64,000 bases of DNA from NCBI GenBank assembly GCA_028281445.1, contig JANQJW010000049.1:62001-126000 (forward strand), read 5' to 3'. The translations under genes and the position numbers were made by a program. The notes under the pieces were generated by a model. It worked only from the letters and a program-made list of their open reading frames with translations, ran no database searches and was not told where the DNA came from. Source of the DNA: Planctomycetota bacterium. Lineage in GTDB: Bacteria; Planctomycetota; PLA2; JAEUHO01. Within the stretch, counting starts at the first letter, position 1. Each line of letters begins with the position of its first letter. Below are positions 29,782 through 38,720 of this stretch, piece by piece.

Positions 29782-30935
29782 GGATCGTCGTTGTCTTCCT
29801 CTTGCTTGCCGGCGTCGCCGCGGCCGTCGTCGCGCTCATCGCCAAGCACCAGGAACCGTCGCCGCACGGGACGGCGTCCGCGGGACCGACGGATGGGGAG
29901 TGCGCGACCTGCCACCGGAAGCGCCAGCCCGGGATGATGGTGCAGTGGGACGCGAGCGCGCACGCTCGCATGGGCGTGCGCTGTGAGGACTGCCACGGCG
30001 CGGACCACGAGCAGATCTTCCGGGACGAGGGACGCGTTCCAGCGGCACGGTGCGAACGCTGTCACGAGAAAGAGACGCGCGAGTTCCTGGCCAGCGTGCA
30101 CGGGCGGGCCAGTGAGTCCGCACGGAAGAACGCTCGGCTGCTCGCGCAGATCCCCGCGATGCAGCGGCGCGGGTGCATGGCCTGTCACGACATGGGCGGC
30201 GGCGACCACGGACGCTGCAACGCGTGTCACGGCGCGCATCGCCATTCTGTTGCCGACGCGCGCCGACCGGAGGCCTGCGGCGTGTGCCACATGGGACCGG
30301 ACCACCCGCACATCGAGGCGTGGCGGGCGTCACCACACGGCGTGACGTACGCCGCGTGCCGCGACGAGCGGCAGGCGCCCACGTGCGCGACGTGCCACAT
30401 GCCCGGCGGGACGCACGACGTGAGCGGCGGCATCACGATCGGCCGGGCCGGCTCGGGCTCGGTGCTGGCGGGCGAGACCCCGCCGATTCCCATGGGGGTG
30501 ATCGAGCGCGCCGCGGCGGAGAAGCAGCGACAGGCGATGCTGCGCATCTGCGAGGGTTGCCATACGCCGCGGCTTGCTCGCCACGCGCTCGAGGACGCCG
30601 ACGCCATCAAGCGTGAGGCGGACCGCCTCGTTGCCGAGGCCGTGAAGATCATGCGTGGCCTTCACGCGGACGGCCTGCTCGATCCCATGCCTTCCGATCG
30701 GCCTGCCCATCCCACGGCGGGCCACGCCCTGGTCCTGGGAGGCGGCATGCTCTACGAGAACCACTCCGAGGCAGAACGCATCTTCTTCGACCTCGCCAAA
30801 TTTGCCCACGCCATCACCTTCAAGGGGGCCTACCACCAGAGCGGCGATCACACGCATTGGCTGGGGATGGCGCGTTTGAAGGAAGACCTCGAGGAACTCA
30901 AGGCGGAGGAGCGCAGGCTCCGGGGGAGGCGATGA
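29778..30935 (+). CDS. Octaheme cytochrome c, possibly hydroxylamine-oxidoreductase-like
   Basis: 385 aa with an N-terminal anchor (residues 2-21) and eight CxxCH sites: CATCH (from C42), CEDCH, CERCH, CMACH, CNACH, CGVCH, CATCH and CEGCH (C258-H262). The ~120 residues after the last heme are helical and include KGAYHQSGDHTHWLG, which resembles the C-terminal helix region of HAO-family octahemes. In true HAO a tyrosine there cross-links to the catalytic heme; whether the right Tyr exists here needs an alignment. At 385 residues it is shorter than HAO (about 550). Reducing members of the family (epsilon-proteobacterial Hao) convert nitrite to ammonium, which would fit next to nitrate reductase. 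Function is inference. Confidence 0.75.
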   Translation: MRIVVVFLLLAGVAAAVVALIAKHQEPSPHGTASAGPTDGECATCHRKRQPGMMVQWDASAHARMGVRCEDCHGADHEQIFRDEGRVPAARCERCHEKETREFLASVHGRASESARKNARLLAQIPAMQRRGCMACHDMGGGDHGRCNACHGAHRHSVADARRPEACGVCHMGPDHPHIEAWRASPHGVTYAACRDERQAPTCATCHMPGGTHDVSGGITIGRAGSGSVLAGETPPIPMGVIERAAAEKQRQAMLRICEGCHTPRLARHALEDADAIKREADRLVAEAVKIMRGLHADGLLDPMPSDRPAHPTAGHALVLGGGMLYENHSEAERIFFDLAKFAHAITFKGAYHQSGDHTHWLGMARLKEDLEELKAEERRLRGRR

Positions 30936-30987
30936 CCGTGCGGTGCCCTATCCTCTCGGCGCTCGACGGAACCTAGGTGGGGGCCGC

Positions 30988-31413
30988 ATGCTCAAGTTCA
31001 ACAAGAGCACGATGATCGCGCTGTACGCCATGATGGAGTTGGCCCGCGAAGGGGGCGACGCCATCACGGCGGCCGAGATCTCCGAGCGCTTCCACGCGTC
31101 CAGGCACCATCTGGCCAAGGTGCTCCAACAGCTCGTGCGAAGCGGTCTCGTCGAGACGACCCGCGGGGCCGCCGGCGGGCACCGCCTGGCTCGCGACCCC
31201 AAGCACATCACGCTCATGGAAGTCGTCGAGATCTTCGAAGGACCGCGCCGGGAGCGCGGCAACTGCCTGCTCCTGGAGCCCGGACAGGTCTGCGAGCAGA
31301 GCCCGACCTGCGATCTGCACGACGTCCTGTCTGAGCTCGATGAGCAGGTTCACTTCACGCTCGCGTCGATCTCGCTCAAGACCCTCGTAAGTGGAAAGCT
31401 GAGAAGGGCTTAG
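30988..31413 (+). CDS. Rrf2-family iron-sulfur transcriptional regulator (BadM- or NsrR-like)
   Basis: 141 aa from the ATG at 30988; the 15-residue upstream extension is non-conserved. A winged helix-turn-helix fills residues 7-65 (ITAAEISERFHASRHHLAKV, TTRGAAGGHRLARDP). Three cysteines, C93-x8-C102-x5-C108, are spaced like an iron-sulfur site but with a longer first gap than IscR/NsrR (x5-x5). Such regulators sense NO, redox state or iron-sulfur status. It sits between the nitrogen-oxide cytochromes and the benzoyl-CoA genes. In Rhodopseudomonas palustris the Rrf2 protein BadM represses benzoyl-CoA reductase genes. The promoter directly downstream, with a dyad over its -10 box, is a plausible target. 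Confidence 0.88.
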   Translation: MLKFNKSTMIALYAMMELAREGGDAITAAEISERFHASRHHLAKVLQQLVRSGLVETTRGAAGGHRLARDPKHITLMEVVEIFEGPRRERGNCLLLEPGQVCEQSPTCDLHDVLSELDEQVHFTLASISLKTLVSGKLRRA

Positions 31414-31494
31414 AGCCATGCATCCGCTGTGTCCGGAGTTGCAATCGGCGCGCATTCAGGTATAAAAGTACTAGTTTGCCCAATAGGGGTGGTG
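31414..31494 (+). promoter_or_regulatory. Sigma70-type promoter of the benzoyl-CoA operon with overlapping operator-like dyad
   Basis: TTGCAA at 31439-31444 and TATAAA at 31461-31466 are separated by 16 bases, a near-consensus -35/-10 pair and an unusual AT-rich patch in this genome. An imperfect dyad AAAgTAcTAgTTT at 31465-31477 (10 of 13 positions symmetric) covers the end of the -10 box and the expected start site, an ideal place for a repressor. The had ribosome site AGGGG at 31485-31489 follows. The adjacent Rrf2 regulator is the obvious candidate to bind; binding itself is not shown by the sequence. Confidence 0.65.
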
Positions 31495-32562
31495 ATGCAG
31501 ATCCAAGGTTGGGAGATGACGGCCGTGGGGGCCCCGATGGAGCCCGCAACCCGCACGGTCGACGCGCTCGGAGAGGATCAGGTCCTGGTCCAGGTGGCCG
31601 GCTGCGGCGTGTGCCACACCGACCTCGGCTTTCGCGACGACGGCGTCCCGACGCGCCATCCGTTGCCGTTGATCCTCGGACACGAGATCAGCGGCACGGT
31701 CGTGGACGCAGGCAGCACTGCATCGCGCTGGAGCGGCAAGGATGTGATCGTGCCCGCGGTGATCCCGTGCGGGCGTTGTGCCCTGTGCGAGAAGGGGCGC
31801 GGCAGCATCTGCCCGAAGCAGATCTTCCCCGGTAACGACCTCGATGGCGGCTTTGCTTCGCACGTCGTCGTACCGGCCCACGGGCTCTGCGAGGTACCGG
31901 CATCCAATGGCAACGGCCGGGTCGAGCTGGCGGACTTGAGCGTCATCGCGGATGCCGTGACGACGCCGTACCAGTCCATCCTCCGTTCGGGCCTCGCCGC
32001 GGGTGACCTCGCGATCTTCATCGGCATCGGCGGCGTCGGCGGGTTCGGTGTGCAGATCGCCCATGCGATGGGGGCGCATGCGATCGCCGTCGATGTCGAC
32101 CGAGTCCGGCTCGAACGCATCGCGTCCTACGGCGCGGCGCTGACCCTCGATGCCCGCGAGTACGAGGGGCGTGCACTGAAGGAGGCGGTGAAGGCCTTCG
32201 CCAAGGAGCGCGGGCTTCCCACGAAGGAGTGGCGGGTGTTCGAGACGTCCGGAACGCCCGCCGGGCAGGTCGCTTCGTTCGGTCTGCTCACGCACGGCGG
32301 CTACCTAGGGGTGGTGGGCTTCACGCCGCGCCGCGTCGAGGTCTGTCTCTCGCACCTGATGGCCTTCGACGCCAAGGCGGAAGGCAGCTGGGGATGTCTG
32401 CCCGAGCACTACCCGGCTGTGCTCGACATGGTGCTACGCGGCGACGTGCAGGTGGCGCCGTTCGTCGAGCGCCGCCCGCTCTCCTCCATCAACGAGACCT
32501 TCGAGCAGCTCGGCGCGCACGCCATCCGCGATCGCGTCGTGCTTGTTCCCGACTCCGCCTGA
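31495..32562 (+). CDS. had: 6-hydroxycyclohex-1-ene-1-carbonyl-CoA dehydrogenase
   Basis: 355 aa zinc-dependent medium-chain dehydrogenase. I start at the ATG at 31495 with AGGGG before it. The catalytic zinc region is GCGVCHTDLG (C37, C40) with GHE downstream. The structural zinc cysteines are CGRCALCEKGRGSIC. The NAD site is GIGGVGGFG with an acidic VDVD after it. In the Thauera-type benzoyl-CoA pathway Had oxidises 6-hydroxycyclohexenecarboxyl-CoA to the 6-oxo compound. The call rests on family resemblance plus its place directly before oah and in the same operon as dch and bcr; alone it could be another alcohol dehydrogenase. Confidence 0.85.
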   Translation: MQIQGWEMTAVGAPMEPATRTVDALGEDQVLVQVAGCGVCHTDLGFRDDGVPTRHPLPLILGHEISGTVVDAGSTASRWSGKDVIVPAVIPCGRCALCEKGRGSICPKQIFPGNDLDGGFASHVVVPAHGLCEVPASNGNGRVELADLSVIADAVTTPYQSILRSGLAAGDLAIFIGIGGVGGFGVQIAHAMGAHAIAVDVDRVRLERIASYGAALTLDAREYEGRALKEAVKAFAKERGLPTKEWRVFETSGTPAGQVASFGLLTHGGYLGVVGFTPRRVEVCLSHLMAFDAKAEGSWGCLPEHYPAVLDMVLRGDVQVAPFVERRPLSSINETFEQLGAHAIRDRVVLVPDSA

Positions 32563-32577
32563 TCCGAAAGGAACCGC

Positions 32578-33678
32578 ATGTTCGAGTTCAAGAACCACGA
32601 GCTGGCACCCGGCACCGAGTACCCGGGCGTCGACTACGAGCTCAAGCCGTGCCGCGACCAGGGTGGCCAGCCGGTGGAGGGGTTGTTCAACGCGTGGATC
32701 ACGCTCAACAACCCCGACCAGCTCAACTCCTACACGACCGAGATGGTCAAAGGCGTGATCCTCGGCTTCCGGCGTGCCTCGGAAGATCGCCGTGTGAACT
32801 CGGTCGTCTTCACGGGTGCCGGAACGCGTGCGTTCTGCACCGGCGGCAATACGAAGGAGTATGCGGAGTACTACGCCGGCCGGCCTCCGGAGTACGCGCG
32901 CTACATGCGGCTCTTCAACGACATGGTCACGGCCATCCTGCTTTGCGACAAGCCGGTCATCTGTCGGGTCAATGGCATGCGCATCGCAGGCGGCCAGGAG
33001 ATCGGGATGGCGTGCGACTTCACGGTCGCGTCCGACCTCGCGCTCTTCGGTCAGGCTGGGCCGAAGCACGGGTCGGCTCCGGATGGGGGATCGACGGACT
33101 TCCTGCCGCTCTTCGTGGGCGCGGAGCAGGCGATGATCAGCTGCACGCTGTGCGAGACCTGGAGCGCCCACAAGGCGCACCGGCTCGGTCTCATCACGGA
33201 CCTCGTTCCGGTTCTTGTTGTCGGCGGCGTGTATGTGCCGAACCCGATGGCCATCACGGACCGCTATGCGGACGCGTCCGGCCGGGTGGTCTATGGCGAG
33301 TTCAAGAGTGGATCCGAGCGGGCCGAGGGCAAGGAGACGCTCAAGAGTGGCACCGTGAATCTCTCGCGGCTGGACGAGGCCGTCGAGGCCCTTCTGACGA
33401 AGCTGCTCTACACCATGCCCAACTGCGTCTCGAAGACGATCCAGTCCGTGCGCAAGCACAAGCTCGAGCACTGGGATCGCAACAAGGAGACGAATCGCGC
33501 CTGGCTCGCGCTCAACATGATGACGGAAGCCAACGCCGGCTTCCGTGCGTTCAATGAGGGACCGCGTGGAAACCGCGAGGTCGACTTCATCGCCCTGCGG
33601 CGCAAGCTCGCCGAGGGCGCGGCGTGGGGGCCCGAGCTCGTCGAGAGCGTCCTGCCGCAGAAGGACCCGGTCGCGTGA
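32578..33678 (+). CDS. oah: 6-oxocyclohex-1-ene-1-carbonyl-CoA hydrolase (ring-opening)
   Basis: 366 aa enolase/crotonase-fold enzyme of the Oah/BamA type, recognisable from NNPDQLNSYTTEMVKG, GTRAFCTGGNTKEYAEYY, the oxyanion-hole segment NGMRIAGGQEIGMACDF and FGQAGPKHGSAPDGGSTDF. It adds two waters to 6-oxocyclohexenecarboxyl-CoA and cleaves the ring to 3-hydroxypimelyl-CoA. BamA is the standard marker of anaerobic benzoyl-CoA degradation in both class I and class II organisms. The length is close to the usual 375-380. The gene lies 15 bases after had with an AAAGGAAC ribosome site. Confidence 0.95.
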   Translation: MFEFKNHELAPGTEYPGVDYELKPCRDQGGQPVEGLFNAWITLNNPDQLNSYTTEMVKGVILGFRRASEDRRVNSVVFTGAGTRAFCTGGNTKEYAEYYAGRPPEYARYMRLFNDMVTAILLCDKPVICRVNGMRIAGGQEIGMACDFTVASDLALFGQAGPKHGSAPDGGSTDFLPLFVGAEQAMISCTLCETWSAHKAHRLGLITDLVPVLVVGGVYVPNPMAITDRYADASGRVVYGEFKSGSERAEGKETLKSGTVNLSRLDEAVEALLTKLLYTMPNCVSKTIQSVRKHKLEHWDRNKETNRAWLALNMMTEANAGFRAFNEGPRGNREVDFIALRRKLAEGAAWGPELVESVLPQKDPVA

Positions 33679-34145
33679 GCGCTCCGGTCATCGAGATCGC
33701 CGAGGCCCGGGCGGAGGACCTCGACGGGATCGTGGCTCTGGACTCCGTGCGCGCCGGAGAGCCCAAGCCCCAGTACTGGTACGACCTCCTCGCCGAGTAC
33801 CTCCGCGACAGCGACCACAAGGAACGGGTTGCGGTCGTTGCCCGCGACGCCGCCGGAGGGGTCTGCGGGTTCCTCTTCGGCGAGATCCGTGCCTGGGAGT
33901 TCGGGAGCAAGCGCTGCGGTTGGATCCTCGCGGTCTCCGTGAGCCCGGAGCACGAGCGCGAAGGCCTCGCGACGCGGCTCTGCGAGGAGGCGGTCCGCCG
34001 CTTCGCGACGATGGGCGTCGATCTCGTGCGCACGATGATCCGCCGCCAGGACGTCCCCATGCTGGCGCTCTTTCGCAGCATGGGGTTCGTCGCGGGCCCT
34101 TTCAGTGAACTCGAGATGGTGATCGAGCCCGAGGGGAACGCATGA
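33675..34145 (+). CDS. GNAT-family acyltransferase within the benzoyl-CoA operon
   Basis: 156 aa from a GTG at 33675 that overlaps the oah stop (GTGA). A typical GNAT fold is seen: WILAVSVSPEHEREGLATRL is the acetyl-CoA-binding motif A region, followed by a C-terminal FRSMGFVAGPF strand. It is overlapped by oah and dch at both ends, so it is firmly part of the operon. R. palustris also has a GNAT (BadL) beside its benzoate regulator, so this may acylate a pathway enzyme, the regulator or an aromatic amine. Substrate unknown. Confidence 0.85.
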   Translation: MSAPVIEIAEARAEDLDGIVALDSVRAGEPKPQYWYDLLAEYLRDSDHKERVAVVARDAAGGVCGFLFGEIRAWEFGSKRCGWILAVSVSPEHEREGLATRLCEEAVRRFATMGVDLVRTMIRRQDVPMLALFRSMGFVAGPFSELEMVIEPEGNA

Positions 34146-34915
34146 CCCCCGCGCCGCCGGTCCTCGCAACCCACCATGCCGATGGCGCGGTCCTCCGCCT
34201 GGTGCTGAACCGGCCGAAGGGAAACATCCTAGACAGCGAGATGGTGGAGGCGCTCCGGCGTTGCCTGCGAGAGCTGACCGGCCACGACCCCGTGCGCGCG
34301 ATCGTGATCGAGGGAGCCGGGCACCACTTCTCCTTCGGCGCCAGCGTCGAGGAGCACCTGCCGGAGCAGGTTGCCGTGATGCTCGGGGGCTTCCACGGGC
34401 TCTTCCGCGATCTCATCCGCTGCGAGCGGCCCCTGCTGGCCGTCGTCCGCGGCCAGTGCCTCGGCGGCGGTCTCGAGCTCGCGTCCTTCTGCCATCGCGT
34501 GTTCTCCGCGCCGGACGCGCACCTGGGCCAGGCGGAGACCCGGCTCGGCGTCTTCGCGCCGGTGGCCTCCCTCGTCCTGCCGCACCGCATCGGACAGGCC
34601 CGCGCGGACGACCTGCTGCTCACCGGCCGCACCGTCGACGCGCACGAGGCGCAGCACATCGGCCTGGTGGACGAGGTCGCCGACGATCCGCTCGAGGCGG
34701 CACGGGCTTACGTGCACAGCAACCTCCTGCCCAAGTCCGCGGCGTCGTTGCGTGTAGCGACCCACGCGGCCCGATACGAGTACATGCGCGCCTTCCTGGA
34801 ACACATCGGCGATGTCGAGGCGCTCTACCTGGACCGCCTCATGAAGCTCAGCGACGCGGAGGAGGGTATCCGGGCCTTTCTCGAGAAGCGCCAACCCGCA
34901 TGGAGTCACGCCTGA
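34142..34915 (+). CDS. dch: Cyclohexa-1,5-diene-1-carbonyl-CoA hydratase
   Basis: 257 aa crotonase-family protein. The Dch-like CoA/oxyanion segment HHFSFGASVEEHLPEQ (about residues 60-75) is distinctive, followed by RGQCLGGGLELASFC and LGQAETRLGVFAP. It hydrates the dienoyl-CoA product of benzoyl-CoA reductase to 6-hydroxycyclohex-1-ene-1-carbonyl-CoA. The length matches Thauera Dch (about 258). It overlaps the GNAT gene by four bases and is followed one base later by bcrC. Confidence 0.92.
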   Translation: MTPAPPVLATHHADGAVLRLVLNRPKGNILDSEMVEALRRCLRELTGHDPVRAIVIEGAGHHFSFGASVEEHLPEQVAVMLGGFHGLFRDLIRCERPLLAVVRGQCLGGGLELASFCHRVFSAPDAHLGQAETRLGVFAPVASLVLPHRIGQARADDLLLTGRTVDAHEAQHIGLVDEVADDPLEAARAYVHSNLLPKSAASLRVATHAARYEYMRAFLEHIGDVEALYLDRLMKLSDAEEGIRAFLEKRQPAWSHA

Positions 34916-34916
34916 C

Positions 34917-36089
34917 ATGAGCGAATCGACCGCAGAGCTCCAGTCGCTGCTGAAGCGGGCAGAAGCGCTCTATCACGACATGCACTTCGGTGCCGTGCGT
35001 GCATGGAAGGACGCCGAGCCCGGCCGGCGCGCCGTCGGCATCCTGCCGGTCTGGTTCCCGCGCGAGCTGATCCACGCTGCCGGCATGCTGCCGGTGAGCG
35101 TGATGGGCGGCGGGGATGACGTCGAGATCATCAAGGGGGACGCCTACTTCCAGAGCTACATCTGCCACCTTCCGCGCAGCACGATGGAGATGAGCCTCAA
35201 CGGCGGGCTCGACATGCTCGACGCCATGATCTTCCCGAGCATCTGCGACGTCATCCGCAACCTCTCCGGCATGTGGCAGCTCCTCTTTCCCGATCGCCCG
35301 GCGTGGTACTTCGACATGCCGCAGAGCTCCGACGCGATCGGCCGCCGGTTCTGCGGGCGCGAGCTCGCCGAGTTGCGCGACGCCCTGGGCGCGCTCGCCG
35401 GAAGCTCCATCGAGGACGACGTCCTGCGCGAGTCGGTACGGCTCTACAACGAGAACCGCCGGCTTGTCGAGGCGCTCTACGAAACGCGGCGAGAGCGTCC
35501 GTGGCTCTGCCCGACGAGCGAGCTCTACGTCGTTCTCCGCGCCGGCAACGTGCTGCCCGTCGAGGAGCACAATGCGATGCTGCGCTCGTACGCGGAGCTC
35601 GCCGGCGGAGCCGAGCGCCATGCGATCGACAACGCACGCGTGGTCGTCGTCGGGTCCTTCTGCGAGCAGCCGCCCTTGAACCTGATCCGCACGATCGAGC
35701 GTGCCGGCTGCTACATCGTCGATGACGACCTGTTGCTCGGCAACCGCCTCGTACGCGGTGACGTTCCGGACAGCGACGATCCGCTCGACACGATCGTCGG
35801 GACATTCATCGATCACGCCCGAGAGGCGTCGTTCCTCTACCGGCCGGCCGACAAAGGGGCCGAGTTGGTGCAGGGGCTCGAAGCCTGCCGCGCGGAGGGC
35901 GTCCTCTTCTGCGCGCCCAGCTTCTGCGATCCCGCGCTGCTCGATCAGCCCATGCTCGTGGAGGCGGTCGAAGAGGCGGGCATCCCGCACACCAGCTTCA
36001 AGTACGCCGAGAACACCGGCCAGTTCCAGGTCATCCGCGAACAGGCGGGGACGTTCGCCGACTCGATCAAGCTCTGGGGGGCCGCATGA
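34917..36089 (+). CDS. bcrC: Benzoyl-CoA reductase subunit C (class I, ATP-dependent)
   Basis: 390 aa of the 2-hydroxyacyl-CoA dehydratase/benzoyl-CoA reductase D-subunit family. Candidate [4Fe-4S] ligands are C83 (SYICHLPRS), C110 (PSICDVIRN) and C332 or C337 (LFCAPSFCDP). Length and position correspond to Thauera BcrC (about 384). With BcrB it forms the module that reduces the aromatic ring of benzoyl-CoA to the dienoyl-CoA using electrons driven in by the BcrAD ATPase. bcrB overlaps its stop by four bases. Confidence 0.94.
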   Translation: MSESTAELQSLLKRAEALYHDMHFGAVRAWKDAEPGRRAVGILPVWFPRELIHAAGMLPVSVMGGGDDVEIIKGDAYFQSYICHLPRSTMEMSLNGGLDMLDAMIFPSICDVIRNLSGMWQLLFPDRPAWYFDMPQSSDAIGRRFCGRELAELRDALGALAGSSIEDDVLRESVRLYNENRRLVEALYETRRERPWLCPTSELYVVLRAGNVLPVEEHNAMLRSYAELAGGAERHAIDNARVVVVGSFCEQPPLNLIRTIERAGCYIVDDDLLLGNRLVRGDVPDSDDPLDTIVGTFIDHAREASFLYRPADKGAELVQGLEACRAEGVLFCAPSFCDPALLDQPMLVEAVEEAGIPHTSFKYAENTGQFQVIREQAGTFADSIKLWGAA

Positions 36090-37381
36090 GTACTGCGTCG
36101 GGCAACACCGTCGGCATGGACAGCAGCATGGCGCTGCAGAAGCAGATGCTCGCGCGCCACTACGACCGCCTGAGCCGCGCTGAGGAGGAAGGCCGTGCGT
36201 GTGCCTACACGTTCGTCCCCGGCAACCTGACAGAGCTGCTACTCAGCTTCGACATCCTGCCGGTGTTGCCCGAGATCAACGCGCTGCAGAACGCCATGCG
36301 CAAGAAGTCACGCGACTACATCGCGACAGCCGAGAAGCTCGGGCACTCCGAGGACGTGTGCACCTATGTGAAGTGCGATCTCGGGATGGCGAAGTCGGGC
36401 AACGTCGGCCCGACGGGAGAGCGCCTGCCCGATCCCTCTGTGCTCCTGCTGTCCTACACGGGCTGCTTCACGTTCATGAAGTGGTTCGAGATCCTGAAGC
36501 AGGAGTACGACTGCCCGATCGCGATGCTCCACGTGCCCTACCAGGGGGCAGGCGCGGCAACGAGGAACATGCGCGACTACGTCGTGGAGCAGCTGAAGGA
36601 GAATGTGATCCCGCAGCTCGAGGCCGTTACGGGCAAGCGCTACGACGAAGATCGCCTCTCCGAGCACCTCGCGGCGTCCGCGCGCGCCGAGGACGACTTC
36701 GTCGCCGTGCTCGAGTCTGCCAAGCACAAGCCGTCTCCCATCGACGCCTACTTCGGCGGGGTCTACTACATCTCGCCCATCTTCACCGCGTTCCGGGGTA
36801 CGCCGGAAGCCGAGAGCTACTACGAAACGCTGCGCGAGGAGGTGCAGGAGCGCATCGGCGGCGGTCTCGGACCGATCACTCCCGAGGGCACGCTGCCGGA
36901 GGAGCGCTACCGGTTGGTCGTGGAAGGGCCGCCCTGCTGGACCAATTTCCGCGACCTCTGGAAGATGTTCTACGACGAGGGCGCGGTCGTCGTCGCATCG
37001 ACGTACACGAAGGTCGGCGGCATCTACGACAACGGGTTCCGCCACGACCCGAGTCGGCCGCTGGAGTCGCTCGCCGAGTACTGCCTTGGCTGCTACACCA
37101 ATCTGAATCTGCCGTCCCGCACGGACATGATCGTGAAGTACGTCGAGGACTACGACGCGGACGGCTTCCTCGTCAACTCCGTCAAGAGCTGCAACTCCTT
37201 CAGCGCCGGTCAGCTCCTGATTCTGCGTCAGGTCGAGGAGCGCACAGGGCGGCCCGGCGGCTTCTTCGAGTCCGATCTCGTCGACCCACGTTACTTCTCC
37301 GGCGCCAACGTGAAGAACCGGCTGGAGTCCTACTTCCAGATGGTCGAGCAGAAGCGCTCGGCTGTGAGGAGCCTGTCATGA
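36086..37381 (+). CDS. bcrB: Benzoyl-CoA reductase subunit B
   Basis: 431 aa, close to Thauera BcrB (433). Candidate cluster cysteines are C97 (VCTYVKCDLG, with C92 nearby), C127 (SYTGCFTFMKW) and C369 (SVKSCNSFSAG). The motif spacing is that of the active-site-bearing HgdB-like subunit. It binds benzoyl-CoA together with BcrC. It overlaps bcrC and bcrA by four bases each, so stoichiometric co-translation is likely. Confidence 0.94.
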   Translation: MSTASGNTVGMDSSMALQKQMLARHYDRLSRAEEEGRACAYTFVPGNLTELLLSFDILPVLPEINALQNAMRKKSRDYIATAEKLGHSEDVCTYVKCDLGMAKSGNVGPTGERLPDPSVLLLSYTGCFTFMKWFEILKQEYDCPIAMLHVPYQGAGAATRNMRDYVVEQLKENVIPQLEAVTGKRYDEDRLSEHLAASARAEDDFVAVLESAKHKPSPIDAYFGGVYYISPIFTAFRGTPEAESYYETLREEVQERIGGGLGPITPEGTLPEERYRLVVEGPPCWTNFRDLWKMFYDEGAVVVASTYTKVGGIYDNGFRHDPSRPLESLAEYCLGCYTNLNLPSRTDMIVKYVEDYDADGFLVNSVKSCNSFSAGQLLILRQVEERTGRPGGFFESDLVDPRYFSGANVKNRLESYFQMVEQKRSAVRSLS

Positions 37382-38709
37382 GGTGCTTCGTCGGCGTCGA
37401 TCTCGGCTCCACCACGACCAAGGCCGTCGTGCTGGACGAAGACGAGCGCCTGCTCGGCCGCGGTATCACCAACAGCCGGAGCAACTACGACGTCGCCTGC
37501 GCCGTCGCCCGCACCGAGGCCTTCATCAACGCACGCTTCGGCCTCTTCGCCGGCCGGCTCGCCGAGGCGGGCCTCGAGAAGGAGGAGCGCGGTGCGTTGA
37601 CCGAGGCACTCGGGCGCCAGTTCCGCCGCGAGCAGCACACCGTGCAGCAGCGCGCCCTTGCCGGCGTGATGCGCGGCGAGCTCGAACGCGACAAGTACGC
37701 GGCCGTACGCGCGCCGCTCGAGGAGCGCTTGGAGACGATCCTCGACGGCATGAATGAGGATATCCCGCCGATGTTCGAGGCCGGCGCGCCCGAGCGTTCC
37801 GACTTCTTCCGAGACACGGCCACGAGCGGATTCATGCGTCGTGCCGAAGGCATCCGCGGCAAGCAGGTCAACTTCGACCTGTTGATGAGCGTGTTCGACC
37901 GAGCGATTCTGCAGGTCGAGAACCAGGAATTGGACCTCTCGTTCTCGGCGAACGTCCGGCCGGCGTTGGACCGCGTGCTTGCCGGTGGGGGCGAACGCTG
38001 GCGCAGCAAGGCGAGCCACCTTGCATCCGTCACGGACGAGGTCGCGGCACTCGATCTCGATGAGGTCAATGCCGTGGGCACGGGCTACGGCCGCAGCAAG
38101 CTCCCCTTTCGGCAGGACCAGATCCGCTCGGAGATCCTGTGCCACGGTCTCGGCGCGCACTGGATGTTCCCGAAGACCGCAACCGTCCTCGACATCGGCG
38201 GCCAGGACACGAAAGCCATCCAGGTCGACAACGCCGGCATCGTGACCAGCTTCCAGATGAACGACCGCTGCGCCGCGGGGTGCGGGCGCTATCTCGGCTA
38301 CATCGCCGACGAGATGAACCTCGGCGTGCACGAGCTCGGACCGCTCGCGCAGAAATCCTGCCGCAACATCAAGATCAGCTCGACGTGCACGGTCTTTGCC
38401 GGTGCGGAGCTGCGCGATCGCCTGACCCTCGGTGACAAGCGCGAGGACGTGCTCGCCGGGCTGCACCGCGCGATGATGCTCCGCGCGATGTCGTTGCTCG
38501 CTCGCTCCGGTGGGATCGAGGACGAGTTCACCTTCACGGGCGGCGTCGCCAAGAACCCGGCCGCCGTCGACGCCCTGCACCGGCTCGTAGATGAGAACTA
38601 CGGCGATCGCACGATCAACATCTCGCCGGACTCGATCTACACCGGCTCCATCGGCGCGGCGCTGTTCGCGCGTCGGGACGAGGGCGGGGCGGAGTCCGAA
38701 GCGGCGTGA
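37378..38709 (+). CDS. bcrA: Benzoyl-CoA reductase subunit A (ATPase/electron activator)
   Basis: 443 aa from the ATG at 37378; the longer open frame upstream is a bcrB shadow. It is an ASKHA-fold ATPase with the phosphate loop VGVDLGSTTTKAVVLD at residues 5-20 and DIGGQDTKAI around 270. Subunit-interface [4Fe-4S] ligands are C298 (DRCAAGCGRYLG) and C337 (SSTCTVFAGAEL). It also carries the ~100-residue insertion that makes BcrA longer than BcrD. It hydrolyses ATP to push low-potential electrons into BcrBC. Confidence 0.95.
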   Translation: MRCFVGVDLGSTTTKAVVLDEDERLLGRGITNSRSNYDVACAVARTEAFINARFGLFAGRLAEAGLEKEERGALTEALGRQFRREQHTVQQRALAGVMRGELERDKYAAVRAPLEERLETILDGMNEDIPPMFEAGAPERSDFFRDTATSGFMRRAEGIRGKQVNFDLLMSVFDRAILQVENQELDLSFSANVRPALDRVLAGGGERWRSKASHLASVTDEVAALDLDEVNAVGTGYGRSKLPFRQDQIRSEILCHGLGAHWMFPKTATVLDIGGQDTKAIQVDNAGIVTSFQMNDRCAAGCGRYLGYIADEMNLGVHELGPLAQKSCRNIKISSTCTVFAGAELRDRLTLGDKREDVLAGLHRAMMLRAMSLLARSGGIEDEFTFTGGVAKNPAAVDALHRLVDENYGDRTINISPDSIYTGSIGAALFARRDEGGAESEAA

Positions 38710-38720
38710 GGAGGCAAGGC

